This document shows positions 37,058 to 51,301 of a stretch of 64,000 bases of DNA, piece by piece. A model generated the notes under the pieces. That model searched no databases, was not told the origin of the DNA, and worked only from the letters and a program-made list of their open reading frames with translations. Source of the DNA: Acanthacorydalis orientalis (Eukaryota > Arthropoda > Insecta > Megaloptera > Corydalidae). Position numbers and translations under genes: made by a program. Numbering within the stretch: the first letter of the stretch is position 1; each line of letters starts with the position of its first letter. The stretch is taken from positions 14,455,810 to 14,519,809 of the forward strand of contig CM068322.1 in assembly GCA_034766995.1 (NCBI GenBank), written 5' to 3'.

Positions 37058-37986
37058 AATAAGTATAAATAAAATATAAATAAAATATTAAATAAGTTTT
37101 CTATGAGAATCTTTGAAAAATAAAATTTAAAAAAACAGAAAATATAAACAAAACCTTTTTTTTATAGTTTCTAAAAATATTAATATTAAAAAAGCATATA
37201 TATTGTATCTTCTGAAACTAAACATAACAATAAAAGAGGTATTATAAGATTAATTAATATGATTTAGATAATTGTCTAGAATATAGTAAAATATGGTATT
37301 ATATGTCAAAATTTTTCTGAAAAAAATATACACTCTTAATATAATTGATATTTTGTTCAATACTCGGCTTTTCATACAGTTGCATACTTTTATAAACTAT
37401 GGTAACGAGAATTGTGTATATTTTCATCTGCTGCCAATTATTTATTAGTCTAATTCTTTAACTATAATAACCACAACATGTACACAATTACACTCACTCT
37501 AAAAAGAACTATTCTTTTGCCTATTGTATTTGTGAAAATTACAGAAAAATTGTAAAGAAGATTATTAAAACTAAATAAAAAGTGGATGAATGAAAAGAAC
37601 TGATCATTAAAATTTAATAAATATTTCTTGATTTTTACAACAGCTATAAAAGTAAATCTAAATATTATTGAAAGAATCTTATAAAAATTAAAAAAACATT
37701 TATTTTCAACATATTTTTCTACATAAATACCTTTTTGTTATTAAATATACCTCTATAAGGTATCATTATCGTTCTAATCTATTTCTAAAAAATAGTAATT
37801 AGATTTAATCAGTTTAAAATTGTTCTTTTAACCTTCGAAATCGATTTATAATGATCGATCTTAATATAATCATTCACTTTTGAAACAGAAAATCTAAAAT
37901 TACCGAAAAATTGTGCTCGAAACCTTCAACGAATTTATTGAGACATTATCATTATCAAAAAAAAATTAGACGATGCGATTTTGCAG
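37055..37986. other. AT-rich non-coding DNA
   Basis: I see no gene or repeat here. Confidence 0.65.
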
Positions 37987-38187
37987 GATTTTTTTCACGA
38001 GAATAGAGTACAATTTCCGCAAAACGTGTTTGTAATAAATCCCTGTAACTGGCCTTTGTGCTTTGAGACAAAGGACAGCCACGGTTATTATCATGCCTTC
38101 AGTACAGGAATACTAACATCATTCTGGGAGCTTTATACTTCGGCCTTGCAATGTTTAAAGTTTTCCACTAACAGTTTTACAAAGTAA
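37987..38187 (+). pseudogene. Unassigned open frame with splice-like borders
   Basis: An open frame begins after GATTTTGCAG, a plausible splice acceptor, and reads DFFHENRVQFPQNVFVINPC, then NWPLCFETKDSHGYYHAFST, ending at a TAA at 38185-38187. An ACAAA|GTAAAA donor-like site overlaps the stop. It is richer in GC, Trp, His and Cys than chance frames nearby, so it could be an internal exon or a coding relic. I recognise no family, no ATG starts it, and no neighbouring exon was found. Confidence 0.25.
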
Positions 38188-39370
38188 AACATATTTTAAA
38201 TAATTATAAAATTATCAAAAGTATATTATAACATACAATTCGAAATATTCAATTCGAATTTCTACAAAAATTAATCTTTGTTAATCCAAAAACAAGAAAA
38301 ATATATTATTTATTTTATCAAAGAAAACAAATTTTTTTATTAACCAAACCATTTTAATATCTTATTAAAAAGAAAAATCTCTCCATAAACTAAGTTTTTG
38401 AGAAAGGATAATCGATACAGTATCTAAATTATAAATCACTCTAAATTTTAAATTCATTTAAATTATAAAACTTTATTTTCTTCAAATGTTTTCATTGTAG
38501 ATAGAAAATTAATTTTTTTATACAATTTAACATCCTCAGAATTATAATCGTTTCAATATATTTAGAGACTGAGAAGTACATAAAGTTATCACTTTTTCAA
38601 AATTATAAAACACATTGACTATAATTGTTTTGTTCCAAAAATTGTTGCATTTCTTTATTATTAACTTTTTTTTAACTTCTAAAAATAATGACATACTTTT
38701 CTGCCATTATTGGATAAAATGAAAAATTTTTTATACAAAAAAAAGTAATTAATATCTTTTTACATTACTTTTCACTACAATTAGATTATAATTTGTAATA
38801 TTTTTGAAATTAAACAATATAAATCTACATATTTTTTACACTACTTTAAATTACAAGAATCAATATTCTTCGACTATAAAATAAATAATAATATAATATA
38901 TTCCAAAATATCTCCATGTGTTCTTACATAAACGCAATTTTATCATAATGCATTATGGAAAAATATCCCATTTTAATATATTTAAATACAACAAAAATAA
39001 AATATAATTACAACATATTTCAATAAATTCATTCAACAAGTCAGTTCTTTATAACTTCTTTTTAAAGAAACAATATATAATTAGTAATTCTCTTTTTGAT
39101 TATAATCGTCATGAATAAAAAAAATACCGCATGGATATGGTTTATTACGTCGAGTATTTGAGTGCTTTTGAAATATCCATTAATTTAAACAAACAAATCA
39201 GTATTTGTAAGTCATTATAAGTATAAAATATATGTATATCAATTCAAACGAGATCGGTTTGTATTTAAAGCTTTTACTTCATGGTACTTTCAAATCAAAT
39301 TGAAGTAATAAGGGTAGAAATATAAATAATAAAAAATATGTACATATTTTTCTTTTTACATACATGTGCG

Positions 39371-39426
<56 letters not shown>

Positions 39427-39507
39427 ATATATATATATATATATAAATGGTTTTCAATCAATTCAAATTCTCAACAAACTTTATTAAAAAAAATAATAGA
39501 ATACTAA

Positions 39508-39549
<42 letters not shown>

Positions 39550-40699
39550 ATATAAATATATTATATATATATATACTTTTCTATAAAATAATAAAGAATA
39601 TACTTTCAAATATCTAAGTTTTAACATATCTATTATACTATAAACTATTCCGTACACGCACACATACATGAAAAAATTTTTATTCTAAATTATGTTAATT
39701 TATAACCAAAACGTTTTATTTTGGTAATTAGATCAACCATTTAAATAATTATAATGGAAACATACAATAATGGAAATAAAATAGTAAATTTCAGATGACA
39801 AAAAATTTTTTAAAACAGAAAATACACACATCCGTAAAAAGTCTCTCAATTTTTTTAATACTTTTAAATAGTTCAGAGGAAACCAGTACGCCGTGGAAAG
39901 ATGGTTGAGAATCACTGATATATTAATGTGTTATATATGTATATACATGTATGTATCAATGTGTGTGTGAGCATAATTCATGATCGTTCAATTAAGAATT
40001 AGAATTTATGCATGTTTTTACTCTTAAATGGTTTCGTGTTAGTAGCCAGAGTTTTTGCTTCAATAATAGAGAATTTCTTGTGTAAATAAATCTAATTTGC
40101 GGCCTCGACTGAATAAATTGAACGCTACGTTGCTAATAACTACCTGTGGTATTATTATCTTATGAACACTAGAGTAAAATTGAAATTTTGATTAATTATA
40201 ACATTATTTACAGTTTGTATAGCTAACATTAACCTTAGAACATTTTAAATCTATTTTCAACTACTTCAAGTTTTAAATTAATTTCAATCAGACTATCATA
40301 CAATGGTTATTTTTTTTTATTTTTTCAATGAAGAAAACAATTTAACTATATTATTAGAAAAATATTTTTCCCTTTAAAAATAATAATAGATAATATAGGA
40401 ATAAATAAATTATTGTGATGTTCACTCAAATATTATATCAATCTCAATCAGTATATTTTAATCAAGGTTTATCAAATGTTCTTAAAAAGAAAACGAAAAA
40501 GCATACATTATTTTTCTATATTTTTTTAGATTTTTAGATAAAATTTTCCATAATTTAATTATAAATAAATTGCATTCGAATGGTATTGATCATAAAATAA
40601 TTCAATGGTCTCAAAAGCACTTTCATGATAGAGAAGAGATAGAATAGAAGAGAACAATTATAAAATAAGATACAACATAAAATTTTAAAAATTTTAGAA
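38188..40699. other. AT-rich non-coding DNA with microsatellites
   Basis: (TA)n tracts lie at 39373-39442 and 39512-39576, interrupted by TATGTATG. I see no supportable gene. Confidence 0.65.
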
Positions 40700-41250
40700 T
40701 TGCCTAACGGCAGTTTTATTATCTCTTTTGTATTCATCTTATTTATTAACGATTTTTTAAGGTTGAATTATTTTAAAAATGATTTAAATACTCATGAGAT
40801 AAATATTTATAATTATATTGAATTGAAGAATACTTTTACAACATTAACTAATTGTCGATATTTCAATTTTTCACCATATTTTATCGATTTTGTAGAAGTA
40901 ACATCTAGTGGTGAGATTCAAGGGAAAATTTAAGTCTGCGTTACAATTTTCTTTATCATGGGAAAAGCCTATTACTACTATTGGAAGAAAAACTCACATG
41001 AGTCTAAATTTTAACAATGAGAACAAAGTCTACTGTTTTAAATAAAACAAAAATGTTATCTAACGCTAATGAAACCGATAGTATAGAACAGGAATAATGT
41101 AAAGGAACCCAAATATTTTCAATGAAAAAAAAATTATATAGAATTATTTTTAAAAGAAAATCAGTATACTTTGTGTTAATCCAACATTTAAAAGTGGATT
41201 TTCCAAGTGAAATGATAGAAGAAGTCGAATTAGAAAATTTAGAGTAAAGA
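40700..41250 (+). pseudogene. Possible decayed coding sequence, family unknown
   Basis: The frame from 40700 (no ATG; preceded by AAAATTTTAG) is open to 40933. A neighbouring frame then continues with KSALQFSLSWEKPITTIGRK and SLNFNNENKVYCFK before breaking up, and a KMIEEVELENLE segment lies near 41215-41247. The relay between frames suggests a frameshifted relic. The composition is Asn/Ile/Phe-rich and I can match no family, so chance remains possible. Confidence 0.2.
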
Positions 41251-42349
41251 AAAAAATTATAAATTTTAGGCCTCTATATTTAAATCATATGGGTTTTTTA
41301 TAATTCAATCGAAAAATAATTCACTTTTTATGGAAAAATGGACATACGTTTAAAATTAAATTAAGTAATTATAAACAAAAATTTATAGTGTCTCATCTTT
41401 GTATTCCTGCAAGTAATTTGCTACTCACGACAGTAAATTTTTTTAAATATAAAGAAAAATTAGATAAAAACACAACTTATGTCCTTTTTGTAACCCATAC
41501 CGCCGGTTATTTGATATTTTAAGATGTATCTCATACTAAATAAAGAACATTTTTAAACTAAACAATAGTATTTGCTTTCTAAAATAAACATATGTAGAAT
41601 ATAATAATTAATAACGTAAAGAAGAATAACTATAATGTGAAATAATACTACAAAAAATTACCATCATAAGTATTATACACTTTTAATACATTTAACTAAA
41701 CTAATGACTTTCTTAAATTATTTATTTATATAATATCAACTCAAATTGAAAATGCACTTTCATATATTATCGAATTTATTAAAATAAAATCTATGTTTAA
41801 TTTTAATAATCTATTAGTAATTACTTAAATAATATTATTTATTAGTAATTGTACTCAAATTAAAAATAATGAACGAAAAATACTTAACATTTATCATATC
41901 AAAGAAATATGCATTACTTAAAATATAGTTATTTTTTGAATAAATATTACCTTTAATTAAAAAATAACAAACTTATGATAAAATATAAAAATAATCCTTT
42001 TTCAAAATTTTTGCTTAACAAAACGTTTTATCCGATTTTGTAATTAAAACATATATTTTTTAAATTTCTTTAAGAAAAAAATACTCCTTTTATATTTTTA
42101 TGTAGAAAATTTTGAAAACATATTTCAATATTGTAATATTATATTTTAGTATCATTAAAACGCCTTTAATCTTGAATTAAATCCAAGAATAAGCCTTTCT
42201 TTAAACAGAAAAAAACTGTTTTATCTTGTATTAAGTTCATTATAATAAGGTAGTATTTTTCAAATATTTATTTTGCTGGATAAATAAACTGAGATTCGGT
42301 ATGTTTATATTTTAAATTGTAATTAAACAAAAGATCATTCTAATATGTG

Positions 42350-42402
<53 letters not shown>

Positions 42403-42714
42403 GTCGTTATAAAAATTAATACATTTTAAAATACGATGTATTTAACTTGAACAAGGTGTAAGAAGTTCACTGTGATTAAGGTATGAATAAAATATGACGC
42501 TATTGGGAAATACGGATGTTGAACAGCTGAAAAGTTAAGGTAGAAAAGTTAAATTTTAATGAAATTTAGTTCTTCAGTTCTGAAATTCAGAAAAAAATAA
42601 ACGTATGTACAACAACAAGTAGCGTTAAATAGAACAATCAAAAAGATATTCGATAAATTATTTCGTGAAAATAATTTAAAAATAGGAACAAATTCGAAAG
42701 ATTTAATTTTGTGA
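41251..42714. other. AT-rich non-coding DNA
   Basis: A (TA)n tract lies at 42351-42401. Nothing else is recognised. Confidence 0.65.
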
Positions 42715-43080
42715 CAAGAAAACTTTCCGTCTCGAGTGAAAACATACGGGAGTGGCCCATGTAGGGTGGAAGAAAAATCGATTATTGTTTAGCAGTTGGC
42801 TTGATTTTACATAGCGGACAACGTGCGTGCCGTTTTTTACGACACTGCAGAAGGAAAAAAGCTATCTAAAAAACATACAAATTCAACCCACCGTCGCGTA
42901 CAGCGACGTAGACCGAATCTACCTACGGGAGAGTGGGGAATAAATCGTATTCTTCGTCAATTTGTGTTCAATTAATAAGTTTTCAGTGGCAGTATTTGTA
43001 ATTTGTTTCGTTGAATTTGTACGCCTTCCGATTCTGTATTTTTCCATTAAGGTCAACGTCCCTGCGTACTTCGACAATGT
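42715..43080. promoter_or_regulatory. Moderately GC/CpG-enriched block with hairpin
   Basis: Base composition rises here relative to both flanks, with several CpGs and no open frame of note. A hairpin CGTCGC-GTACA-GCGACG lies at 42892-42908. It could be a conserved non-coding element. No promoter motif is evident. Confidence 0.25.
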
Positions 43081-43262
43081 TTTGTTCAGTTGTTGATTCT
43101 TATTTGTGATTTATCTGATCTCATGAGATTTTAAATTCGTTCAGATTTTTTTTTCAATCTAGACTAATTCTATGAAAACTTTTATATCTAACATATATAT
43201 AGAAAACATAAGCCAATTTCATCAGGGGATAAATATCCGAAAATATACTTTAAAATATAATC

Positions 43263-43306
<44 letters not shown>

Positions 43307-45589
43307 TTTATATTATACTTTAATCATTAAGAATTATAAGTGCATTAAATATTTACAAGAAATGTTTCAAAAGAATTGAAAGAATATCTCAAACAAACCA
43401 TCATTTTATATATAAAAAAATTTAAATCAATAAGCTAATAAAACTTGAAGTTACTTATTCATATTGATATCAATTCACATTGAAATGTATGAAAATAAAC
43501 CGCAATAAAACAATATATTATATATAAAAATAATTAATATAAATATGTGATTCATTGTTATATTATTTGGATATTTTTTTAATTAATTTTTAGTGAATTA
43601 AAGGCTATTTAGTAATCAATAACATATATTATTTCAAAGACATGACAGTTAATAATGATTCTATACTGGAATAACTTTGGGAAAATTATATCAAAATGCA
43701 AAGTCTGTAACTTTATTATTTTGGCCAATATCGCTTAAAGATATTGATAAGCAATGATTTATTTCAACTTCTTTTTTGTAATTTTCCTTATAAAGTGTAC
43801 TTCATATCAAAAAATCTAAATCGACTCTAAAAAGATTCTTAAAACTTTATCTTAACTTTTAAGATAAAAAGTTCTATCAGCATTTTAAATTCTATATAAA
43901 ATTGAAATTATTCCTTAAAAATATGCACATTAGATTTTACTGAAAGAATAAAAAACTGAATTTTGAAAATACACTAAAATATAAATTAAGTATAAATTAT
44001 TATTTAATACATTTTTATTATACAAATTGTATAAGAAATTTTAAAATCAATTTATCACTCAAAAAGTTTTTTGTAAATTAATTCATAAACTCTCTAATTG
44101 AAAAATAAAATCAAAAATATGATACTTGACTGCGATTAATATCATTTAATCAAAAATGCAATATTTATCGCATTACAGGTATTTGTAAAAGGACCAACGA
44201 GTTCAGTACATAATTAAAGTTAATTGATTTTTGTATGAGTATTAAATTATTTTCCAGGGATGATTACAATACACGGACTGAGAATGATAATTAAATTTTT
44301 ACATATTGATTTGTAATTTACGCTTTTCAAATATTTTGTCACTGTACGTCGACAGTGCAAATATGTAATATAAATATTCTCTCTAACAAAAGATAAACAT
44401 ACAAAAGTATAGATATTGAAAATTATATTTTTAAAAAAAAATAAAAAAAAAGTTTTTACTAAAGGATTTACAAAAACATTATTAAGGTATAAGTAAATAC
44501 TAAAATATCCCATATGCAGATATTAAAGTGCATAACGTTTTTAATATTAATAATATAGAAGTTTTAAAAAAATATATGTTTAATATAATAACGTTTTACT
44601 GATGGTCAACACAATTTTGTGGGAAATTTGTAATAATTTTTTTACCATATAACATACTTTCGAATAAATTTGTTAATTAATAAATAATATAACCTATGAA
44701 TAAAACTGAATTTATTTAATTATTAAATATATTTCTATCATACTTCTTAAAACAAACCTTAGTTTTTATACAATCATTAACTCAAAAAATCGTATGTATA
44801 ATTTGTTTTCAAGTTTTTTTTTAGCAACACATTCTTTGAAAAAATTATTTCAAGATGTAGTGTAAAATATATTATTTCGCTCTAAAAGCTTTCTTATTTT
44901 GTATTCAAATAAGCACAAACAATTAAAGGCATTCTACAGATAATAAATTTTAATCTAATATATAATATTAATTGTTAAATATATTAAAACTGTAATAAAT
45001 TTCTAGTTAAAGTAGTAATTAAATTCCTTTTATTATCTGTCTTTTTTAAATTACATAAATCTCTAATAACTAAGCGTTTTTTTTTATAATCGGATTATTT
45101 ATAAACAACACAGTACTGCCACGCATACAGAAAATATCAACTTATAACATACACAAGATTAAAAAAAACAGTAAAATTACCAGTAAAAATGAACGATTAA
45201 CTTAAAGATTAAAAACAGATAAAGCTACAAATTTTGAGTTAAGTATGATATTACTAACTTGAGAAAAATATTACATTTCTAAGAAATATCAAATATAAAA
45301 TCAGATGATAAAATCTAGAGACAAAGATAAATGAGTAGACTAGTTTTCAGCACGAGAGAAAATAATTGCAATTGGTATTTCCATTATAGAATAAATAATC
45401 ATTTATTAGTTCATTCATTTTATATTATCCGGAAGATAGAAAACGCTTAGGATGAGGATGATGACAAAACTCCATATATATTCACTGATAGTTCTCTAAA
45501 CCTCTTTATAGCATATCATATATTTTATTTTGCAAATTTTTTCTTACTTTTTATTTTTCTTCGATATTTTTTAATAGAGGTTAAAGGAT

Positions 45590-45633
<44 letters not shown>

Positions 45634-47025
45634 GAGTATTAATTCATATTGACTTTGAATTATGGTAAAAATCAACAAGAAACGTACCGATATAATAAAA
45701 TCTGGAAAGCACAAAACGATAAATATTAAACAAAAAAGCACGTCTTCCATTATTTAAACAAATTCTGTACGTTATTTGAACAAGCCGAACATTCAAATTT
45801 CTGGAGAATGAAACACGATCGCAGGCAATGAATAAATCAATATGAATTGCTTTTAAAATTGTGATTTGCATTTATCAAACTGTCAAGTAATAATTAACTT
45901 GTCATTTTAATTGGAGATTTATGTCTTGTTTGTCTGGAATTGCAAACGGCAAAAAATCATTTTTCAACATGATAGCGATACACAATTTGTAAGTTTTTGA
46001 AATCGGTAAAATTTGTATTTTATATTTTTATATATAAATATTTATTATGTAGAGATATAAGACTTATATGAAATATTAATAAAGATGTTAGTTGTAACTT
46101 TGAATACGTATTTATTTTCTAATTAGTGCTTTTATATCTTTGGTTTTGAATGAATAAAATACTTAATTAAAGAAAATGATATTCATTTCAAGAAATATGA
46201 AAAAATAAATAAATAATTCTAGTAAATGACTATAAAATTTAAATCAAGAAATAATTAAGTACAGTAATAAAATTAAATTATATTAACAAAAGATCGATGT
46301 GTTAAAAATATAAATGAACTGAATTTGTTTATATATATTTTACAATAGTTTTAAAAATATGTGAACGAAGGACTGATTGCAAGACAAAAACTACTGTACA
46401 TAAAAAAAATTGATAAAATAAAAAGAATATCAAGTTTAAAATTTACAAAAAAGAACTTTCATAATCATTTTTTTAGTTTAGCAAAATGTTGATAAATACA
46501 ATACTTGGAAAACTTTTTAAAATATAAATCAATTTCAAAATAGAAAGTAAATGCCGTATCGTTTGAATATATTTCATCTACAAGTTTGGCTCCAGTAACA
46601 TTGAATAAATACGAGGAACTATTATTTTTCTACTTAATAATTAGTTTCACCTTTGTAAATAATTCATAAAATTTCAATAAAATATAATATTTATCTTCAA
46701 TGAAAATAAATAACTTAAAAATGGTACATTTTTTCTATAATATTAAAACTTTTAACATTTTTTAAAAATGATTATCACATAAATGCTGTACTAAAATTAA
46801 ACTATTATGTTGACAAAAGAAATTCGATATTGAAAGTCATTATTTTGCAAATATTTTTTAAACTTGATAATTATTTCTTTATAATACATTTTTACATTTT
46901 TTAAGAAATTTGTATCTTAACTAGAAATTAATCGAATACACTTTGAGAAAAACAAAACTCTTATTTAAAATTTTGAAAATTATAGTAAATAATTGATTTA
47001 TTATTTATAATGTAATCTTTATTGA
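43081..47025. other. AT-rich non-coding DNA
   Basis: (TA)n tracts lie at 43262-43304 and 45594-45625. Frames at 44247-44513 and 45644-45871 (minus) have no recognisable domain. I see no gene. Confidence 0.65.
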
Positions 47026-47111
47026 GTCCTTATCTTTCATGACTAGTTTTGGTTCTTTATCCATCTTGAGGTAGCTTGTAGATAAATTAATTTGAAATGA
47101 ATTTTACAATA

Positions 47112-47146
<35 letters not shown>

Positions 47147-47241
47147 CACATTATATACCTAAAAATCAATTATTATTAATTTAACTACAAGCTACTAAGA
47201 ATGTCTCACGAGTCGGAACTAATCGTTATAGATAAAGACAT
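47026..47241. repeat. Second foldback element with (TA)n core
   Basis: The left arm (47026-47092) contains GACTAGTTTTGGTTC and GAGGTAGCTTGTAGATAAATTAAT. The right arm (about 47175-47241) gives, on the other strand, GATTAGTTCCGACTC and TTAGTAGCTTGTAGTTAAATTAAT. Between them lies an interrupted (TA)n run (47113-47147). The layout, arms of about 65 bp around a TA core, copies that of the element at 2105-2385, but the arm sequences are unrelated. Each arm contains a CTCAAGATGG...AAACTAG-type motif (see findings). Confidence 0.65.
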
Positions 47242-47713
47242 AAGAAATTCGCTTATATCAAAACTACCAGGAAAATACATTAAAGGGCATTATGGGTATA
47301 AAAATAAACAGTTATAACTTTTATAAAGTAATCTTTTAAAAATCCACTCTATCATACTTTAAACGGCTTTAAAATACTTATCGACTTTTTTCCTGTCTGT
47401 ACGTTATTCATAGTTATTCAGTTAAAATCATTCAAACCACTATTAAGATATTTTTTACTACGACGAAATTTAACATAATCCATTTTAAAGTAGATTATTT
47501 TAATAGTTAAAACACATTACCTGAACAGAACACAAGTCGAAACAAGTCATAGAAAGTTATTTACCAATTTCAAAGGTAATAATAAAATGAAATACTAGCA
47601 AGAAATATCAATGAAACCAAAAGTGATTTTATTTTATTGTCAATAATCTCAAGAATCTTTTATTGAAATTATCAAATATTAATATTTTGCTTTTGTAATA
47701 AAAGAACGCAATG

Positions 47714-47752
<39 letters not shown>

Positions 47753-48487
47753 TTTATCATAATAACAAAAATTTTACAAGAAATCAAATAAATAAATTAA
47801 TTTATAACTTTTATTAATACATGATCATGAAATATATAACGGCATAGTGACAATATATATTATTTATTCATTTAAAAAATTAACAGAAGTTATTTGGTAA
47901 TCAAAGTCAATAATTTCCTTTGATTCATAAAGTTACTCAAGTGTAAAACCGAATACTCAACTCAACGTATATTCAAACATTCAAACACCAATTATAAAAA
48001 TAATTTAGAAGAATTATTTCAAACATAATATTTTCTTATATCTTAAAGAAATGACGATTTAAGAAACGTTTGCTTATCGCTTTGACCTGTACGTTTAAGT
48101 ACAATATATTAAAACCCCATTATTCAAATAAACTCGAACACAATCTGGTAATTATATGTGAATAGTACCACTTTCGATATAACAAATATATTGTTCACTT
48201 TGAGTTTAAGGACAAAAAAGCGTATACATTGAACGATTCTCCACTTATTTTTTAAAAGTGAATGAAACAGGAAAACGTTCCAGAACGGAAGCTTTATAAT
48301 TGCTTCACGCCCAATTTGCCCCTGTTTGAAATACATTTTGTTCAATTAACTAGCACAGACAACTTTTTTTTGATTATGTTGAAGTAATTTTTTGAAAAAG
48401 AAAACACACACATATATATATATATATAATATAAACATAGACGTCTCCATAACCATGAATAATCAATACACACACACATATATATAT

Positions 48488-48541
<54 letters not shown>

Positions 48542-49058
48542 AATTGTTGCTGACGTACATTTAAAAAAAGGTATAGATTGCGGAGAAAATGTCAAGTCGA
48601 ACATAATACTTAATCATATTTTTTATACTGTATTACATTTTATAAAAAAGGTTAATTTTATCATCTAAACTCATCCGTTTGAAAAATACAACAAGGATTG
48701 TACAAAATAGTGCTTAATTAAGTAATAAACCTTATTAGATAGTTTTTGTAACAGCTATAAAAGCTTGATCTTAACAAGATACGACAATCTTGTTTTCTAT
48801 GTACTAAGAAACTATGACCAGTTTCGTTTATAATATAATAAATATTTTTTTTAATATAAAGTAATAGTGTTAACAGTTCAAACAAATTTTATATCATGTA
48901 CTCTTTGTTCCATACTAGTCCATAGAGTGTATTACTTATAACATAAAACTGTCGCTTTATAATCTTAAAAATAAACTTACATGACACCATTGTAAATCTA
49001 GCGATTTAATGAAATAACGTACTAAATTCAACACGATACATAGTTTATCTATGGATAT

Positions 49059-49122
<64 letters not shown>

Positions 49123-49503
49123 TTAAATAATATTTGCAATACACGTTTTAATATGAACGTGCTTTCTTATTTTCATTTAATATTTAAAAAATTTTGTGCG
49201 AACTAAAATTTAATAAGAATTTAGATTTTCTAAATAGGGCTAATTAAAAAAACATTTAAAGAACATTTCATTTAAAGAAGAAAAATGATTAAACAAATAA
49301 GAATACTCGTTTATTATATCAAATAATTGAATAAATGTTAATAATCGTTAGACAACAAATTATAATATCAAAGAAATACACAAAAATATATTATTTTATT
49401 AACTGCTTAAATTTTAAAAGGAATTCAATTTTATTACATTTTAATTTTGAAAAATGAAATATAAATATATATTATTATCGTAATAGTAATAGTATATTTC
49501 CTT

Positions 49504-49553
<50 letters not shown>

Positions 49554-50180
49554 TTTCTTCCTTTAATAATTAAAATTGTTTTTTATGTAAAATTTGAAAG
49601 AATATTTATATGTGACTATAAAACATTCTATTTTTTTTTCAGGTAAGTGTACTTATAATGGACTTATAGCTGTTTGGTACGGTAAGATTTTTAATGTTTT
49701 TGTTTAATTATAAATACATTTATAAAAAAGAAACAATGCAACACAAAAACTGTTTTAAAAGTCTTAGAAATAATTCAATGTAAATATTTTTTCAGACAAT
49801 ATTATTAAATAATTTTTTTAAAAAATAAGCAACATTTTTAAAAATAACATTTAGAAAAATTGAACTTTTATATAATTATACTTTTTAAACCTCATGAAAT
49901 TCACAAATTTCCTAAAAAATAATCAAAATGTATTGTTTTAGATTTGTAATTGAAACATAAATTTTAGGTAAGAGCCAATTCAATAATTTCACAGTGAAGT
50001 AAATATAAATCTTTTTAATCATTTAAATAAATACTAGTTAATTAAAAATTATATTTATTTTGAAGTATATGTTTATTTTTTTTATTTTTAAACACAAGAA
50101 TACTATTACTTTTATTATTGCTAATTTTCTTTTTCTTTCAAATTATTGTTATAAACTTTATATTTATGGAATTTTAATTC

Positions 50181-50242
<62 letters not shown>

Positions 50243-50261
50243 ATATATTATATATATATAT

Positions 50262-50293
<32 letters not shown>

Positions 50294-51301
50294 GAATATT
50301 TGAAATACAGTACAAACTAGTTTAAATGTTCAATGAATTGATTTAGACATGAAACGTAACTTGGAAACCAACATCCAAGTAAATTAGTAATCCGACGGCT
50401 ATTACAAATTCAGTCTCAAAAGTATGTTTCGCAACAAATTAAATCCATTTAAAACTGAATGTACTTAATATTAATTCTAAAAGATTTTTATGAATTATTA
50501 TACACTTCACTCTACATAAAATTTGAAATAATTTCTACTTTTTATAACCATTATATATTAATAATGATACATAATTGTAATATATTTTTTAATCTTTCTT
50601 TCTTGTAGATAATAATTATTTATCTACACAAAACTGAATTTTTAGAATTTTAATAACAAAAATATCTATTTTTAAGATAATGCTTCAAAAACTTATACCA
50701 AAATAATAATTAAAATCGTGTATACATACACAAGATTACTGTACTCAAATTTAAAATTATCCAAAAAGTTTAATCTATAATATTAAGCCTTTTATCACCA
50801 ATTATTTTTTACTAAAAATCATAAATAATATATCTATTGCTTTATGTTCAGCTCAAATATTTATCAAATGATTATTTAAAATTTTTAAATGATTAGATGG
50901 ATAATTAAACTTGAAATAATTAGGAATTTGTATCCTATTGATATTTGATTGCAGTTTTAACAATTTTAATTATAAAAAATGAAACCTTGTCAATTGATAT
51001 TTATTTACGTATAAAAAAATTATTAGATAAAATAGGAAATAATATAAATAAAAGAGATTTTACTGATAATATGACTAAAGCATCATTGTACATAATTATA
51101 AAAACAAGTATTTCATTTAAAAAACATGCAAATTTATTACATTTGCACATCTAGTACGTCTCTACCTTTTTATCTCTTTTAGTATATATTTATTTAATGT
51201 TTAACATAAATATAATTCCGCAATAGTTTTTAACTCTAAAGTTAAATTTATTTTTGCAAAAGAGTAATTTTTTTCCTCCTCTATAAACCATAAGACAATC
51301 T
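47242..51301. other. Non-coding DNA with many microsatellites
   Basis: (TA)n tracts lie at 47714-47747, 49062-49114 and 49508-49548. Compound CA/TA tracts lie at 48408-48430 and 48470-48536, and an interrupted TA array at 50182-50290. The frame at 50945-51154 is Ile/Lys/Asn-rich and unassigned. No gene is supportable. Confidence 0.65.
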
